From Takakia lepidozioides (lineage: Eukaryota > Streptophyta > Takakiopsida > Takakiales > Takakiaceae): DNA of 64,000 nt. The notes under the pieces are model-generated. The model was not told the DNA's origin, made no database searches, and saw nothing but the letters and a program-made list of their open reading frames with translations. The stretch is taken from positions 82,855,171 to 82,919,170 of the forward strand of contig CM060732.1 of the NCBI GenBank assembly GCA_030704615.1. The letters are read 5' to 3'. Positions 13,601 through 24,619 of this stretch are shown one piece after another (the stretch's first letter is position 1; every line of letters begins with the position of its first letter). A program made the translations under genes and the position numbers.

Positions 13601-14565
13601 ATTTGTTTGAAAAAGCAATCCACTGTATTGGTCCATCCTTGACAGCTGGGTGTTATTGTGCCATGGTCATGTGTTGTCCTAAACTCATGTGTCTGGATGT
13701 GCAGGTGAAAGGGTTGTTGAAAGAACGCAAGGTTGATCTGTTGGTTGATCCGGATCTCAAGCAAAACTATATCCACAAGGAAGTGGAAGAGCTGATACAG
13801 GTATGATGACATGATGTGAGAGTTTATGACCTTCACACACGTCAGCAATAATCAATGAAAGGATATTATTGAAGAATATGTTTGCCCATTGTCAGTGGTT
13901 GCCAGTGATTTTGGTTTCAATCCCATGTCGGTCACTGGGCAAACTGTCACCTGATGTCATAGGTACCTTGGGGGTTTTTCTGAGTCAGAACGGGAAGGAT
14001 TGGGCCGAGACACAGGTAGAAAGTGTCCACTCCCTAACAGGAGGGAAAAGGGTCTCTGACTGGTCCAGGGCTTAGAAAAGCAGAATTGGCTTCTCACTTG
14101 GGGACATCAACCTCCTTAAAAGTCAATTCATTCGGGTTTGTTGAGGAGGCCATTGTTTGATGTAGGGCAAAACTTGGATGAGAGTCTTGCTCACAGGATG
14201 GTAGAGTTGATCCATACTTACAGTGTTTCTTGTCACTCAAAATAGACGGGTTGCAGCTACCTTGTGGCTTCAGCCTGCTAGTTCAGGTATTCGCCTCCTC
14301 GCTATATGTTCTTAACTTTTCAGGTCGTGTGATTTGTGGACAGGTGGCTCTGCTGTGCACTCAAGGCTCGCCAATGGACAGACCCAAGATGGCAGAGGTG
14401 GTCCGCATGTTGGAGGGTGATGGGTTGGCTGAGCGCTGGGAGGAATGGCAGAAAGTGGAAGTGGTGCGCAACCAAGAAGTGGAACTGGTGCCCCATCGGA
14501 CTTCAGAATGGATCATAGATTCCACAGATAACTTGCACGCTGTTGAGCTCTCTGGCCCAAGATAA
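4662..14565 (+). CDS. SERK: SERK-type LRR receptor-like kinase (SERK-A)
   Basis: Thirteen exons join in frame to 629 aa: 4662-4737, 7053-7185, 7686-7757, 7920-8063, 8530-8601, 8816-8887, 9558-9682, 10150-10290, 11590-11804, 12232-12358, 12575-12969, 13705-13800, 14344-14565. An in-frame TAG lies four codons upstream of the ATG. Domain order is signal peptide (1 to about 23), LRR N-cap with LVNPCTW, leucine-rich repeats in 72- and 144-nt exons (about 70-190), a proline-rich SPP-like hinge (about 205-230), a transmembrane helix (about 243-262) and an RD-type kinase. Visible kinase features are the glycine loop [11 protein letters not shown], Lys333, HRD Asp432 and DFG Asp450. The protein ends AVELSGPR, the classic SERK tail. 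Known SERKs act at the plasma membrane as co-receptors for ligand-binding LRR kinases such as the brassinosteroid receptor. Two introns, after QTE (residue 350) and before VALLCTQ (residue 557), are extra relative to the 11-exon pattern I recall for Arabidopsis. The gene looks intact. The exact family member cannot be assigned. Confidence 0.95.
5407..5475 (-). repeat. Short repeat in SERK-A intron 1; empty hAT target site
   Basis: Read on the minus strand, about 69 bp here match the two flanks of the hAT-like element at 35415-35887 with about one mismatch. Here the target octamer GATTAAAC occurs once (complement of 5428-5435) and is uninterrupted. At the other locus it is duplicated around the element. 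Similarity fades beyond about 5475 and stops at 5407, so the shared block is probably part of an older dispersed repeat. Confidence 0.75.
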
Positions 14566-17364
14566 TACCTCCTACGCAAGTAATTCGTATTCATCCTATT
14601 AGAGTTGTATCTGCACAGTGGTCAGCTTGTCACACATGGTCTCTACGAAGTGTCTGCTATAATGCATCTACAAAAGTGGGGCACAGAGCAGTACCCGCGG
14701 TTGATGCATTTTACCTTCTGGTCTGAGGATCCTCCTTATCCTCCTTCCAGATCTTTTTGCACACACTAGGAGCTCAAAAGTCTTTATCCTTTAGATTATT
14801 GTCCATTCTGAAGGATGAGAGGTCAACATTGCATGGGTGGAGCATACAACAGATACAAAGCATGAGGTCCACACAAAATTATAATTTGCCCTATTCTGCA
14901 GGATGTGTGCTGCATCATTACGAGAAATCCCTTCCAGTTTGTAGAGTCTCTGAGGGGCGATGAATGTGATCACATGACCTTTTACATGCAGCAATTGAAC
15001 TCGATGCTGAATGTGACCCTCTAGTTGACCCAACCTTCTTGTGCAAAGGCTGGAACCCCTGTTTCAGAAAGAAGATAATGCACCAGAACTGACTTGTAGC
15101 CACCGCAGACTATATCTTTGCCTGTTGTCTACAAACATGGGTATAGGTTATGATTTTTGCATGTCGTGTCTGCTAATGTTTGATCTTGTGGCCAGAGGCA
15201 GTGTGGTGTCACCTGGTGGTTGTAGTCAGCAACAGCAACTGAACTGCCATGGTTTTCCTTGCCAGCCTGATCAAGAATGATATGACAAAGGTTTTCGAGT
15301 TGTCACACCTAATGTGGATGGGCATGTTATTCCACCTAATCTTGAAGTCCTCACCAATGCAGCATTGAGAAATTGAAAGCTCAGAAACATGCATTCCCAA
15401 CCCTCCGCACTCACCCAAGTGTAGCGGTTGTGGAAATAGGCATTCTCTTCATCGATCTGGAAACAATTTAGTGAGGTAGTAGCTTGTATCACTTGTATCC
15501 CCCCTGGATACATGGTCGAGTGCCACTGGCGAGCTATGTAGTGAGCGACCCTCCAGTTTTAGCGCAGCCAAGGCAACTCAGCAACAATCATACTCCAACC
15601 TGCAAAACTTCTCTGCGATGTCAGTACAAGTTTCTCGCCCTCTGTGGACACCATCACTCTGGCCACATTCGTACATTCAGAGATGGGAGGTGAATATCAA
15701 CAACTGGGAACTGGGGAGTACCGAGTACCAACATTTCCAGAGAAGTGCCTGTCGCAGTGCCCACAAAGAATGGCCGCCACTGTGGTCGGTGGACCCAGTG
15801 TGTCCCCATAACTGGCCTGTCCGCACTGATATTCTCTTTCCATGCGAACAGTTAGCGTCGGCCATCTGTGGGGCCACCGACGAGCTCGCCTGATCACTCT
15901 TCAAATATCCTGGCAGAGCAGACATGGCCCCTCCACACCCAGGGGGTTCATGCTTCACCTCATCATCCCCTCTCACTAAATTTCAAGTGAGATTTTAGCT
16001 GCTCATCTTTGACATGCCTACACGACCCCACTACAGAGGACCACGTCACTCTGCACTTAAGCCACTCACTACAGGTCATGCATCCACATCATAATGCAGT
16101 TAAGCCACTTTACTACACGTCATAGCCACGTCATGTCCAAGTCGCATCCAGGTCATACTGTAGTTAAATCACTTTACTACATGAAAAACATTCTGAAGTT
16201 CTGTAGTTGCTTGAAGAATGTGTTCCCAAAGCTGCTACCAAGCTAGCTCAGTCACCCTCAATTGTATGCTCACCTTCCATGGATGTTGGTCTTCTGAAAG
16301 ATATGGCCCTCTCTGTGGCTGGAGGTTCAGATTTTGGGTTGCCAATATGCAAGAAAAGACTTGGGCATTTTTTTCTTTTTGCTTTGGTGGTTTTTCATTG
16401 TGCTCACTTGAGCACAAATTTTGAAGTAGTTTCGCTGGTGAAATACTTATTTTTGGGGTTTTGTTTTTTTGTTTTTTTAGTGAAGAGGGACGGAGGCCTC
16501 AAACCTTTATAGATAAGGACATGAAGTCCGGAAAATACAAGAGGGAAAATAACCTCAAAGGGAGGCTATTGAGGAAGGCAACGCTTTGTAACCAAATGAA
16601 AGAAAAGGGCAACGTAACTCATTGTGAGCTGGCAGAAATTATATGAAGTAGTTTCGCTAGCGCAGTATTGCTAGTAGTGACAATATTTCTACAGAGGGTT
16701 TTAGATAAAATATAGTCAGACCATGTAATTACTAAGCAAAACCCTATGTCCGCCTATGACTTTATTTTCCATTTTCAAACATATTACCCCTATAACCGTG
16801 GATTTTGCTCATGCTTGTTTTTTTGTCGTTTTCGGCTCACAGGCAGTGATTTTTATTTTATTTTTCTCGAAATCGCAGGCTGGGCCATATGTGAATTCTA
16901 CCTAGCACCCATGTGACGAGACTAACGAGGGTTAGAAAAGTAGCTTTATATGCCAGGTGGCAAGTTTTAACTGGTCCACTTTGGCAATATCAGACTCCTA
17001 ATGTTGAACCACTGGTGCTTTTTGGCGAATTGTCGGATTGTACCCCCCATAATTCCTTTGTTCAAGTAGCTCACCCATTTTCCAGGTCGGAATCTGGCGA
17101 TTTTTTGCGAGAAAGAAAAATACTGCTCAGGGGATACCAAACCCAGTCCATGATTGGTTATAGGGCTACATTTCACAGGTTTCTTTGCGTCCACCTCACT
17201 TTGGTGGGCACTTATTAAACCATCTTCAAATGAATAGAAATGTCAAATGAAGGGGTGTTGCTCTGTGTGTATACATGCCATGGATTCTCAATCAAAGTCC
17301 TTCTCATGAAATGACCAATGCATAGTATGATGATGATGTGGAACCTGTCTATAAATAGTGCACG
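14566..17364. other. Intergenic, SERK-A 3' flank
   Basis: The first few hundred bases after 14565 presumably hold the SERK-A 3' untranslated region; no polyadenylation signal can be assigned. At about 16040-16190 a motif like GTTAAGCCACTTTACTACA with a following GTCAT recurs roughly three times. The stretch 16440-16870 is T-rich. Frames at 15677-15976 (-), 16207-16512 (+) and 16913-17218 (+) resemble no protein family known to me. Confidence 0.4.
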
Positions 17365-18738
17365 TTCCAAAAAGGCCTTGATGTGAAATGCATTGCAATT
17401 CACTTGATCACCCCCCTTAAAGTGCGCAATTCAATTGAATTGCAAGGACAATTCAAGGGCAATTCAATTGAACTGCTAAAACTAGCTTGAAAACAACCCT
17501 AATTTGCAATTCAATTGAATCGTCAGCACATGATTCAATTGAATTGCTAGTTGACAATTCAATTGAATTGTTGACTGCAATTCAATTGAATTGTGAATTT
17601 GCAAATCAATTGAATTGCTAGTTGGCAATTCAATTGAATTGCTGACTACAATTCAAGTAATCTATAATTTTTAACTTATTTCTGTATATATTGTATATAT
17701 ATGTACATATTTAAATTATATATATACGCATACAAAAATATAAGCTAAAAATACATGTTGCCCGTCTATTCTTGGTGTCCGTCTGTCAATCCTTTGCCCA
17801 TGGTAAGGCCTGAGCCCGATATAAGCCTAAGGGAGAGCGGGAGAGGGAGAGAGAGAGAGAGAGGAAGTCATGAAGCGCTTGTAAATGCGGGATTGTCCCT
17901 CTTTGTGGATGTTGGTGCCAATATGTGGCTATGTACATATACCAAACATGATACCAATGTAAGAGTATCAATGTGTAAGAGTTTGATATATTAAACTTAT
18001 ATGGAACACACATCCCAACTTCAACATGATAGCTTTGTAAGGGTATCGAAACAATATTATTTTTGATAATTCTCAAGATGAACATGTCATTTGTTTTCTG
18101 TGTCCTGGGCCAGATACTAGTGTTAGGAGACCACATGATGATGCAGGGAAGCCTTTCATCAATTGTCAGGTTTGATTTTGTCTATTTCTTTCAGAGGCAG
18201 CCATGTTTCTTTTGCCATTGAATCGGAGGAAGCTGCTGATCTCTCTCCCTCTCTGGCTCTCCCTTTCTCGCTGAGGCTGAGGCTGGCTTCACAACTCCAC
18301 AATTTCCTCAAGGGCACAAGAAAGAGGGGCAGCAAGAATAGCCGGGCAACATGTATTTTCAGCTTATACTCTTATATGTGTATAAGTATAATTTGAATAT
18401 TATATATATTATGTACATAAATAAGTTAAAAATTATAGATTACAATTCAATTCAATTGCCAACTAGCAATTCAATTGATTTACAAATTCACAATTCAATT
18501 GAATTGCAGTCAACAATTCAATTGATCACCCCCCTAAAAGTGCGCAATTGAATTGAATTGCAAGGGCAATTCAATTGAACTGCTAAAACTAGCTTGAATT
18601 CAATTGAATTGTCGGCGCACGATTCAAGCTAGTTTTAGCAGTTCAATTGAATTGCCCTTGCAATTCAATTGAATTGCGCACTTTTAGGGGGGTGATCAAG
18701 TGAATTGCAATGCATTTCACATCCAGGCCTTTTTGGAA
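17365..18738. repeat. 1.37-kb inverted-repeat (foldback-like) element
   Basis: The outer ends are inverted copies: TTCCAAAAAGGCC at 17365 matches its complement ending at 18738. The match continues through GATGTGAAATGCATTGCAATTC and CACTTGATCACCCCCC into long AATTCAATTGAATT-rich arms, then into an AT-rich inner part (about 17650-17740 against 18370-18450). The central 600 bp or so are unrelated single-copy sequence with no convincing gene. The layout fits a foldback or MITE-type transposon, or an inverted duplication. No target duplication was recognised. Confidence 0.75.
18524..18697. repeat. Nested near-perfect 76-bp hairpin
   Basis: Positions 18524-18599 and 18622-18697 are inverted copies with about one mismatch, separated by a 22-bp spacer. 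The same unit occurs a third time near 17406-17490 in the left arm of the surrounding inverted repeat. The right arm therefore carries its own internal palindrome, which the left arm lacks. Confidence 0.85.
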
Positions 18739-18744
18739 TTCCCT

Positions 18745-19185
18745 GAGCGTTCTTGTCCCTTATGAAGTCTGCAAGTTTTTGGAACAACCTCCAGGGTCGG
18801 CTGTCCCAAACAACAAAATAACAAGTTCTTTGATGGTTGTTGCCAGATGAAAACTCAAACTACAGTACCTTCGTGCAGGTAATGTCTCTACATACTTGAC
18901 AGCCATGAGGTGGAACACCCTCAAAAAGACAGCAAATAACATACCATGGATTTTACATGTGTAGATCGTGCCGAGTCGAGAGAGAGAGATCATTGGAGTC
19001 TGTTTGCCACAGCCTGTGGAGCCTGCATCAAGCTCTGACAATTAGGGAGGGAGAACTTCAGGGAAGTGCCCAATGTGGGGAGGCTCTTTCAAGTAATCCT
19101 TGAAGCTCATGGCAGCTGAGGTTCCTGATTACAGGGATTAGGTGTGCTGGTGAGGGCAGAAGTACTGGCCAGCCAGAGAGTGTAA
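18745..19185. other. Intergenic, 3' side of the RING gene
   Basis: Probably holds the 3' untranslated region of the minus-strand RING gene. The frame at 18760-19041 (-) has no recognisable domain. Confidence 0.3.
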
Positions 19186-19977
19186 TCAGTGATCAGTTGG
19201 CATCTGATAGCGGCACACTGGACAAGAATTGTGATGAGCCAGCCATGGCAGAATGCATTCTCCGTGGTACATATGCTTGCAAGGCATCTGCCGCACTTGA
19301 GCCCCAATTTCAGACTCGTCCTTGCAGACTGCGCACTGGGCAGTATCTCTCTCCACATGTTTTTCCGATATTTGAATCATTGGCATGGCTTCGATTGCCG
19401 ACACTGATGCGGGAGGTGCCCCCCCGCTGCTGCTGCGACTGATGGGTTCGTTTCCCGACAGCTGCTGAATGAACGCAATCAAGGACTCAACGTTGCCCCC
19501 ACCAGCCAGAATCTCATGCATTTCGCGTTCCAATAACATCATGGAATTAAAATCTGTCAAGCTCGACACCACTCCCCCGAGAAACCAATCATCATAAGTT
19601 TCTGCATGGCCTTGCTGGGCTCGTGGAGCTGCTCGTGAAGGTCCCATGAGCTCTTCATCGGCTGGCACTTCCAGAAAATCCAACAACGCTGGGCGGGCAT
19701 CTGAGAACGTCTGAGATCCTCCCCAGTGGCGACGAAATCCTGATGATGCACGGCCTGGCCCCTCAGCTAGTCCCCGGACGGTATGGGCTACGGGACCCAA
19801 ATCCCCTGCGAATGCATGCATGGTGGGCATGATGGGGTCACTAGGCAACCCAACCTCCGCAACAAACATTCCATTGCATACGGGACACATAAGCTCAGAC
19901 CCTGTTGGCCTGACGGTCTCATGGCATTCAAAGCACCAGTAGTAGCACCGATTCACTGTGCCTCCCACTGATGCCAT
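19186..19977 (-). CDS. Zinc-ribbon / RING-H2 E3 ubiquitin ligase
   Basis: A single uninterrupted exon encodes 263 aa if the ATG at 19977 is used. The frame extends upstream to another ATG at 20037, but the second start places the protein beginning just ahead of the N-terminal zinc ribbon, as in relatives. That ribbon has paired cysteines at about 11, 15/18 and 31/34. The middle is low complexity, with a DDWFLGG segment. Near the end, residues 215-255 form a RING-H2 finger (C-X2-C-X14-C-X-H-X2-H-X2-C-X10-C-X2-C, with HMYHGECILPWL). This architecture is typical of plant E3 ligases of the CIP8/RZF/RDUF type, which pass ubiquitin from an E2 to substrates. The tail after the RING is only a few residues (PTDH), shorter than I would expect. 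The gene converges with SERK-A. Substrates cannot be inferred. Confidence 0.88.
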   Translation of the reverse strand: MASVGGTVNRCYYWCFECHETVRPTGSELMCPVCNGMFVAEVGLPSDPIMPTMHAFAGDLGPVAHTVRGLAEGPGRASSGFRRHWGGSQTFSDARPALLDFLEVPADEELMGPSRAAPRAQQGHAETYDDWFLGGVVSSLTDFNSMMLLEREMHEILAGGGNVESLIAFIQQLSGNEPISRSSSGGAPPASVSAIEAMPMIQISEKHVERDTAQCAVCKDESEIGAQVRQMPCKHMYHGECILPWLAHHNSCPVCRYQMPTDH

Positions 19978-20039
19978 ATATGCTCGTGTGGTCCTGCTTG
20001 TGTACAATTTCGTTAGAAAAAAGACAATGAATCTCATGA

Positions 20040-20870
20040 CTCGCGCTTCAACAACCTAAGAAGTTCCAGTGCCACAGGGATGCTTTGTTGCAGTGGTGAA
20101 ACTTGCTACCAAGCTTGCGAAATCTCTACACGATGGCTATTTCTCCACAACAAAGTAGCACTAACCTCAAAGGTCAAGAATATGTACCAGTTATTCAACC
20201 AAGACCTGGCCCTTTACTGGAAAAAGCTTGGCTGTCGTGTAACTCTTAATTGCTCTGCCAGAAAGAAGCTGATCACAGGATGATCAACCACAGAGGACTC
20301 TCCAGCTACAACCCTTTCGCTGCACTCACTCAATTCCGCTAATCACCGAGAACCCCACACGCCCAGGAGCAGCTCTTCAACCACCAGCTCTCCTTGCTTG
20401 TCCTCTCTTCTTCGTCTGCATCACTTGTCCCGAATTCTTCTCTGTGTTGTCTGTTGTCGTCTCCTTTCTGTGCAATCCCAGACAACCCCACTCCACCAAT
20501 CTTCCCCCACTTTGCTTGAGAACTTCCGAGTCAAAGCCCAACCCACGACAAGTCAACAAATCTTCTTCTGCTTCTTGCTGCTGGAGATGTGAAAGAGGCC
20601 GACAAGAAGAGAGAATGGAGAGACCGGCTATGGAAGCAGGGCTCCTGCCTTCTTACAGCACTCTCCCTCTCTCCCTCACTGACAGTACTCCCACAGTACT
20701 CTCACTGTACTCTCCCTGTACCCAAATTTGTATACTTATTTATGTTCCCAATTCATGTTTTATGATGCACTATAAAGTTAGTCATTTTGGATTAATTATA
20801 TTAGGGCTCATCTCATTCAAGTTCTTTCTGGGAAAACTTTGAAAGTAGACTCTAACTGAGATTTTTATAT
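20040..20870. other. Intergenic, 5' side of the RING gene
   Basis: Contains the presumed promoter of the minus-strand RING gene. The plus-strand frame 20444-20842 (132 aa) is rich in Ser, Pro, Thr and Leu because of TCTC/CTCC-rich DNA and has no domain I recognise. Confidence 0.35.
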
Positions 20871-20872
20871 GT

Positions 20873-20935
20873 AGCTACCAATGAGTCCCACCGAAGTGGC
20901 TCTGGGTTCAATCCCTTCCTACCACTTTGTACAGT
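20873..20935 (+). mobile_element. tRNA-like SINE fragment
   Basis: The plus strand carries a weak A-box region (GTAGCTACCAATGAG) and a good B-box GGGTTCAATCCC. The tRNA fold is not intact. It lies just before an opposite-strand SINE-like element, so both may be parts of a nested insertion. Confidence 0.3.
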
Positions 20936-21061
20936 TGGGTGTATCCAGCTGGGCTCAGGTTCCTTATGTGCTCAATTGATGGATGGAAGATTGGATATTT
21001 CTGCTTTTACTAGATGAATCTCATTGACCTTTTTTATTTTTTATTTTTTTATTGTTTTCCA

Positions 21062-21258
21062 CGAAGACCCTAGCCACAGCCGCTCGGCACTGCAGCCTTG
21101 AGGGGGTAAGTAGCCTAAATTAACTCCTTTCTGAGCCACAGACAGAGGCACACAGGAGACCAAGCCCTAGCCTTAAAGACAGCAGCACAGGGAATTGTAC
21201 TCCAGACCCACAGGTCAATTGTCAATTCAGAGGCAGTCGTACCACCGGGCCACGGCTC
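21062..21258 (-). mobile_element. tRNA-derived SINE-like element
   Basis: On the minus strand the head reads GCCGTGGCCCGGTGGTACG (A-box-like), followed by a degraded B-box region ending in CAATTCCC (complement of about 21190-21210). A GC-richer body continues to about 21062. A run of T/AT lies just beyond on the plus strand (21030-21055). The body differs from families A and B, so this is probably a separate family. Confidence 0.4.
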
Positions 21259-21259
21259 T

Positions 21260-23060
21260 AAACTCGAACAATGTGTATAATAAAAGTATATATACTTAAA
21301 ATTTAATCCCTTGCCTATTCAATTATGGGAGGGCCTCAGAAGTGTGTGTGTTTATTGGGAGAGTTAGAATACTATCTAGAGTTTTGGTGGGTCCACAACA
21401 ATCCGGACATGGCACCAGGCTGCACACACCAACGTCACCCTCGCACGTTTGTGGTCCTTTGTGTCCTTTGTGATGTGAGTTCATCGCTAGATTTTTTGAA
21501 GTTTTACACTACCCAGTCAATGTGTTGCGCTTGGTTACTGGGTACAGTTACAATGCGGTGCAGACTGAATGAATCTCACTGCATGCAAAGCATCTGTGCA
21601 ATCTCAGATGGAGAACTGAGCCAGACGTCCATCTCAAAACCAGAGAGAAACGTTATGCTGCATGTTGAAATTATCTAAGTACTGCACAATCGACCCTGCT
21701 GCAAGTTGAGAGTGCTGACGCGGCCTATAGACAGGTAACCATCCATGAAACTCATTTGGGTCTTTTATAAAGCTCTACAGATGTAAGTTGCAGACATGAA
21801 AGTCTAAAGATTGGTACATATGCACCTTAAGATACGCTTTGCGCAATCCATCCTCACGAGGAACAGGCAGCGCTGGCAGCTGCTCCTAGCTGGGATCTTT
21901 TCCCTATCTCTATAGACTCTATCTTTTCTCTATTTCTACTTGTATAAAACAATGAGAGACTTTTGATTGTTACATATCATGGATTCCACACCGGACCAGC
22001 TGGTTGTCATGAGATGTGTGATGCATCACCTCCCCCATAATATGCACTAATGCATCATTGCACAAATCCTTCAGGTGCCGAAAAAAATTAGTGACAGGGG
22101 GCTCCTTCCAATTCCTATCATTCGCGTGGGCGGAGTACAGACTTTGAAGAGAGGAAAAACCTCCGAGCTGGCTGTGTGGTGACTGATAGGAACTAAGGAC
22201 CATTAAAAGGGTGTCCCTATATTTGGACCTAGCTGGCTGAAGTCCTCCCCAAGTATAGTTTTTCTCATCATCATACAAAAGCGCGATCAGGATCGGGCTC
22301 CTTCATCAATTCTCAGGTCCCAAGCAAGGCCCCCACACCTAAGCAAATGTACTATCGGTTAGCATGTTTATTCCTCTCCCTCCTCCATTCCCCAGCTTGT
22401 CCAAGAATATCCAACAAGCATTGAAACAATGAGACCACAATCTAAACTCATAGTAATTTCGAAGTATTGACATTATCACTAGACCCTGCACATGGCCCCA
22501 CACCTAGCTAGAGAAGCCATATAGAAATGATACGTCCTGCAGTACTACAATGTGCTGAAATAGTTGGAAGCACTAGCACGCTCTCTGTAGTACCACAACC
22601 ATGTTCAACAGATCGTCTTCTTAGCTCCTTCTTCGGCATTGACTCACATCCCTCAATGAAGCTCTCGCACTTGGCATCAACAATTTACTTCAGAATCGAC
22701 TTCACCGTGCAATCCAGTGGCCAGATTTTGAATCCAGGATTCCTGCAACGACATTGCCCCACAACCAACCAAATCCGAGTGACTCCAACTAACACTCACC
22801 CAACACTTAAGACTCATCCCGGGCCTACCAGGATTATATTATTATCCTCTCTAATCAACTGTAATTCTAATTAAATTAAAATTGAATCTTCAATTGGTCA
22901 TTGAGGTTACTACAAATTACTCCTTTGCTTACACCCCGGAAGCGATACTGATAATTTTTAATGAACCAACTAATCAATTAAACATAAGCCTTTCAGTTTG
23001 ATGTTTTGATTCAAAGCAATAGAATTGTCCGGCAGAAGCTGGCACAAATAAGCCAGATTT
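21260..23060. other. Intergenic, nothing recognised
   Basis: Frames at 21325-21678 (+), 21970-22278 (-) and 22527-22874 (+) exceed 100 codons but show no known domain, and no convincing splice structure links them. I regard them as chance frames in unique or decayed sequence. Confidence 0.35.
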
Positions 23061-23069
23061 TAACAAGCC

Positions 23070-24615
23070 TCAAACCGCAATGGGCTCTCTTGCTTTGGCA
23101 AAACATAAGAAGGAGGTGAAATAGAGGGGCATAAGTAACTCAGCACAACACACCACTTTGACCACATTTTCTCCAAAGGGGGTTGGACGTCTTAGAGTGA
23201 AAGAGGGTTGCAATTGCATGCGGGGCCTACATGGAATGCATGCAAAGAGGTGGCTGGGGAAGTTATAGAAATGGAAGGAGGCCCTTATAGAGGTGTGGCG
23301 AGCTAACTTAGCGAAGCTATAGCCAAAGAGGGAGCACCGGACAAGAGGAGGGTGATAATGAGGAGAGAAGGCCACCGGAGTAAGCGCTTGGCCCGGCTAT
23401 AGCCAAAGAGAGAGCGCAGCAGCGCAAGAAGAGAGGGAGGGTTGATTAAGGAGAGTAGGAAGAGGCAGCATGGGTTAGATATAGTGGAAACGACAGTGGA
23501 TTGGTGGCTGGCGGCAGGGTACGCACCAGTGGAGGGGGCTCATGGATATGATCTACCATAGTTGGCAAATATGTACCCCAATCAGGTGTTGCTATCTGTA
23601 CATGGTCACCATTTGTATCTCTTGAAGTTGAAGTGTATAGGTGGATTGGGACTGGGTTACTCTGAAGATGGTCATAACCTTCCTAGCATTATTATTTGGC
23701 TTGTAGGAGCTCTCCAACCGACAAGTTATATGTCAACTTGTATTTTTATTTCGTCATGCTATCTCTATACAACACTGAATTTTCTGCTTGAAATTACATC
23801 TCCGACACACTTCTCTATGTTTCATTCTCACGTGATATGCCTCTACATAGACTTTATATGAGATTGTCCACAATGAATGTGTACCCAAAGTCACTCAAAA
23901 AGGAAATCAACCAAACGGAACAAGATATCTAGCAATTGAGGTGCATGCGGCCCACCTAGCTATTGCATGAATTGTGAAGGTGGCTCTTGCATGGGGGGCC
24001 CACCTGGGTGCCAATGGTGAAGGAGGTTTTAGAATGGAGAGAGAGAGAGGCTCTTGTAGAGGTGTAGCGAGGTCAGCCAAGCTATAGCCAAATAAGAAGC
24101 ACACCAAGAGGGAGGTGGGATAGACTTCGTGCGAGAGCGGCAGAACTCGCAAGGAGTTGCAGGGTAAGGGGGTAAGGGGATACACCAAAGCTAGCAAGAT
24201 GTTGTAGCAGCTGCAAGGCAGTTGGTGGCAAGGCAATGACAAAGGATCCACTAGAGTTGGCGACTATCTGGTGCTGCTCTCTACATTATCCCTCTCTCTC
24301 AATGGCCATGAATTTCATGGCTTGGTTGAATTTTTATTTTGTAAATGTGTCACTGAGGAAGGGTTTTTTGAAGTTCCTATGCAGAGTTGGATTTGGTAAT
24401 CTCAAGAAGTCATCATATTCGCCCTGGCATCATGATGTCGCTCGCTGTCATATATATGCTTTTGGCGACCACCAAATATATGTTGACCTATATTTTTATT
24501 ATGTGCCACTATTCGTATTCAACGTTGAATATTTTGGTCAAAATTACATCTCCGACGCACTTCACTATATTCTATGATGAACACCATATGCCTCTAGAGC
24601 GATTTTATACAAGAT
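23070..24615. repeat. ~745-bp imperfect tandem duplication
   Basis: Two diverged copies run roughly 23190-23865 and 23935-24610. Shared landmarks are GCATGCGG near 23218 and 23943, TATAGAGGTGT / TGTAGAGGTGT near 23286 and 24054, AAGCTATAGCCAAA near 23315 and 24080, and AATTACATCTCCGAC near 23793 and 24541. The stretch just before copy 1 (about 23080-23190, GGCTCTCTTGCTTT then TTGACCACATTTTCTCC) recurs near 49240-49360, so the repeat is also dispersed. No coding content was recognised. Confidence 0.6.
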
Positions 24616-24619
24616 TTGG

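Noticed and set aside
22527-22874. 115-codon plus-strand frame
   Set aside because: No recognisable domain, no neighbouring exon of compatible phase; treated as chance.
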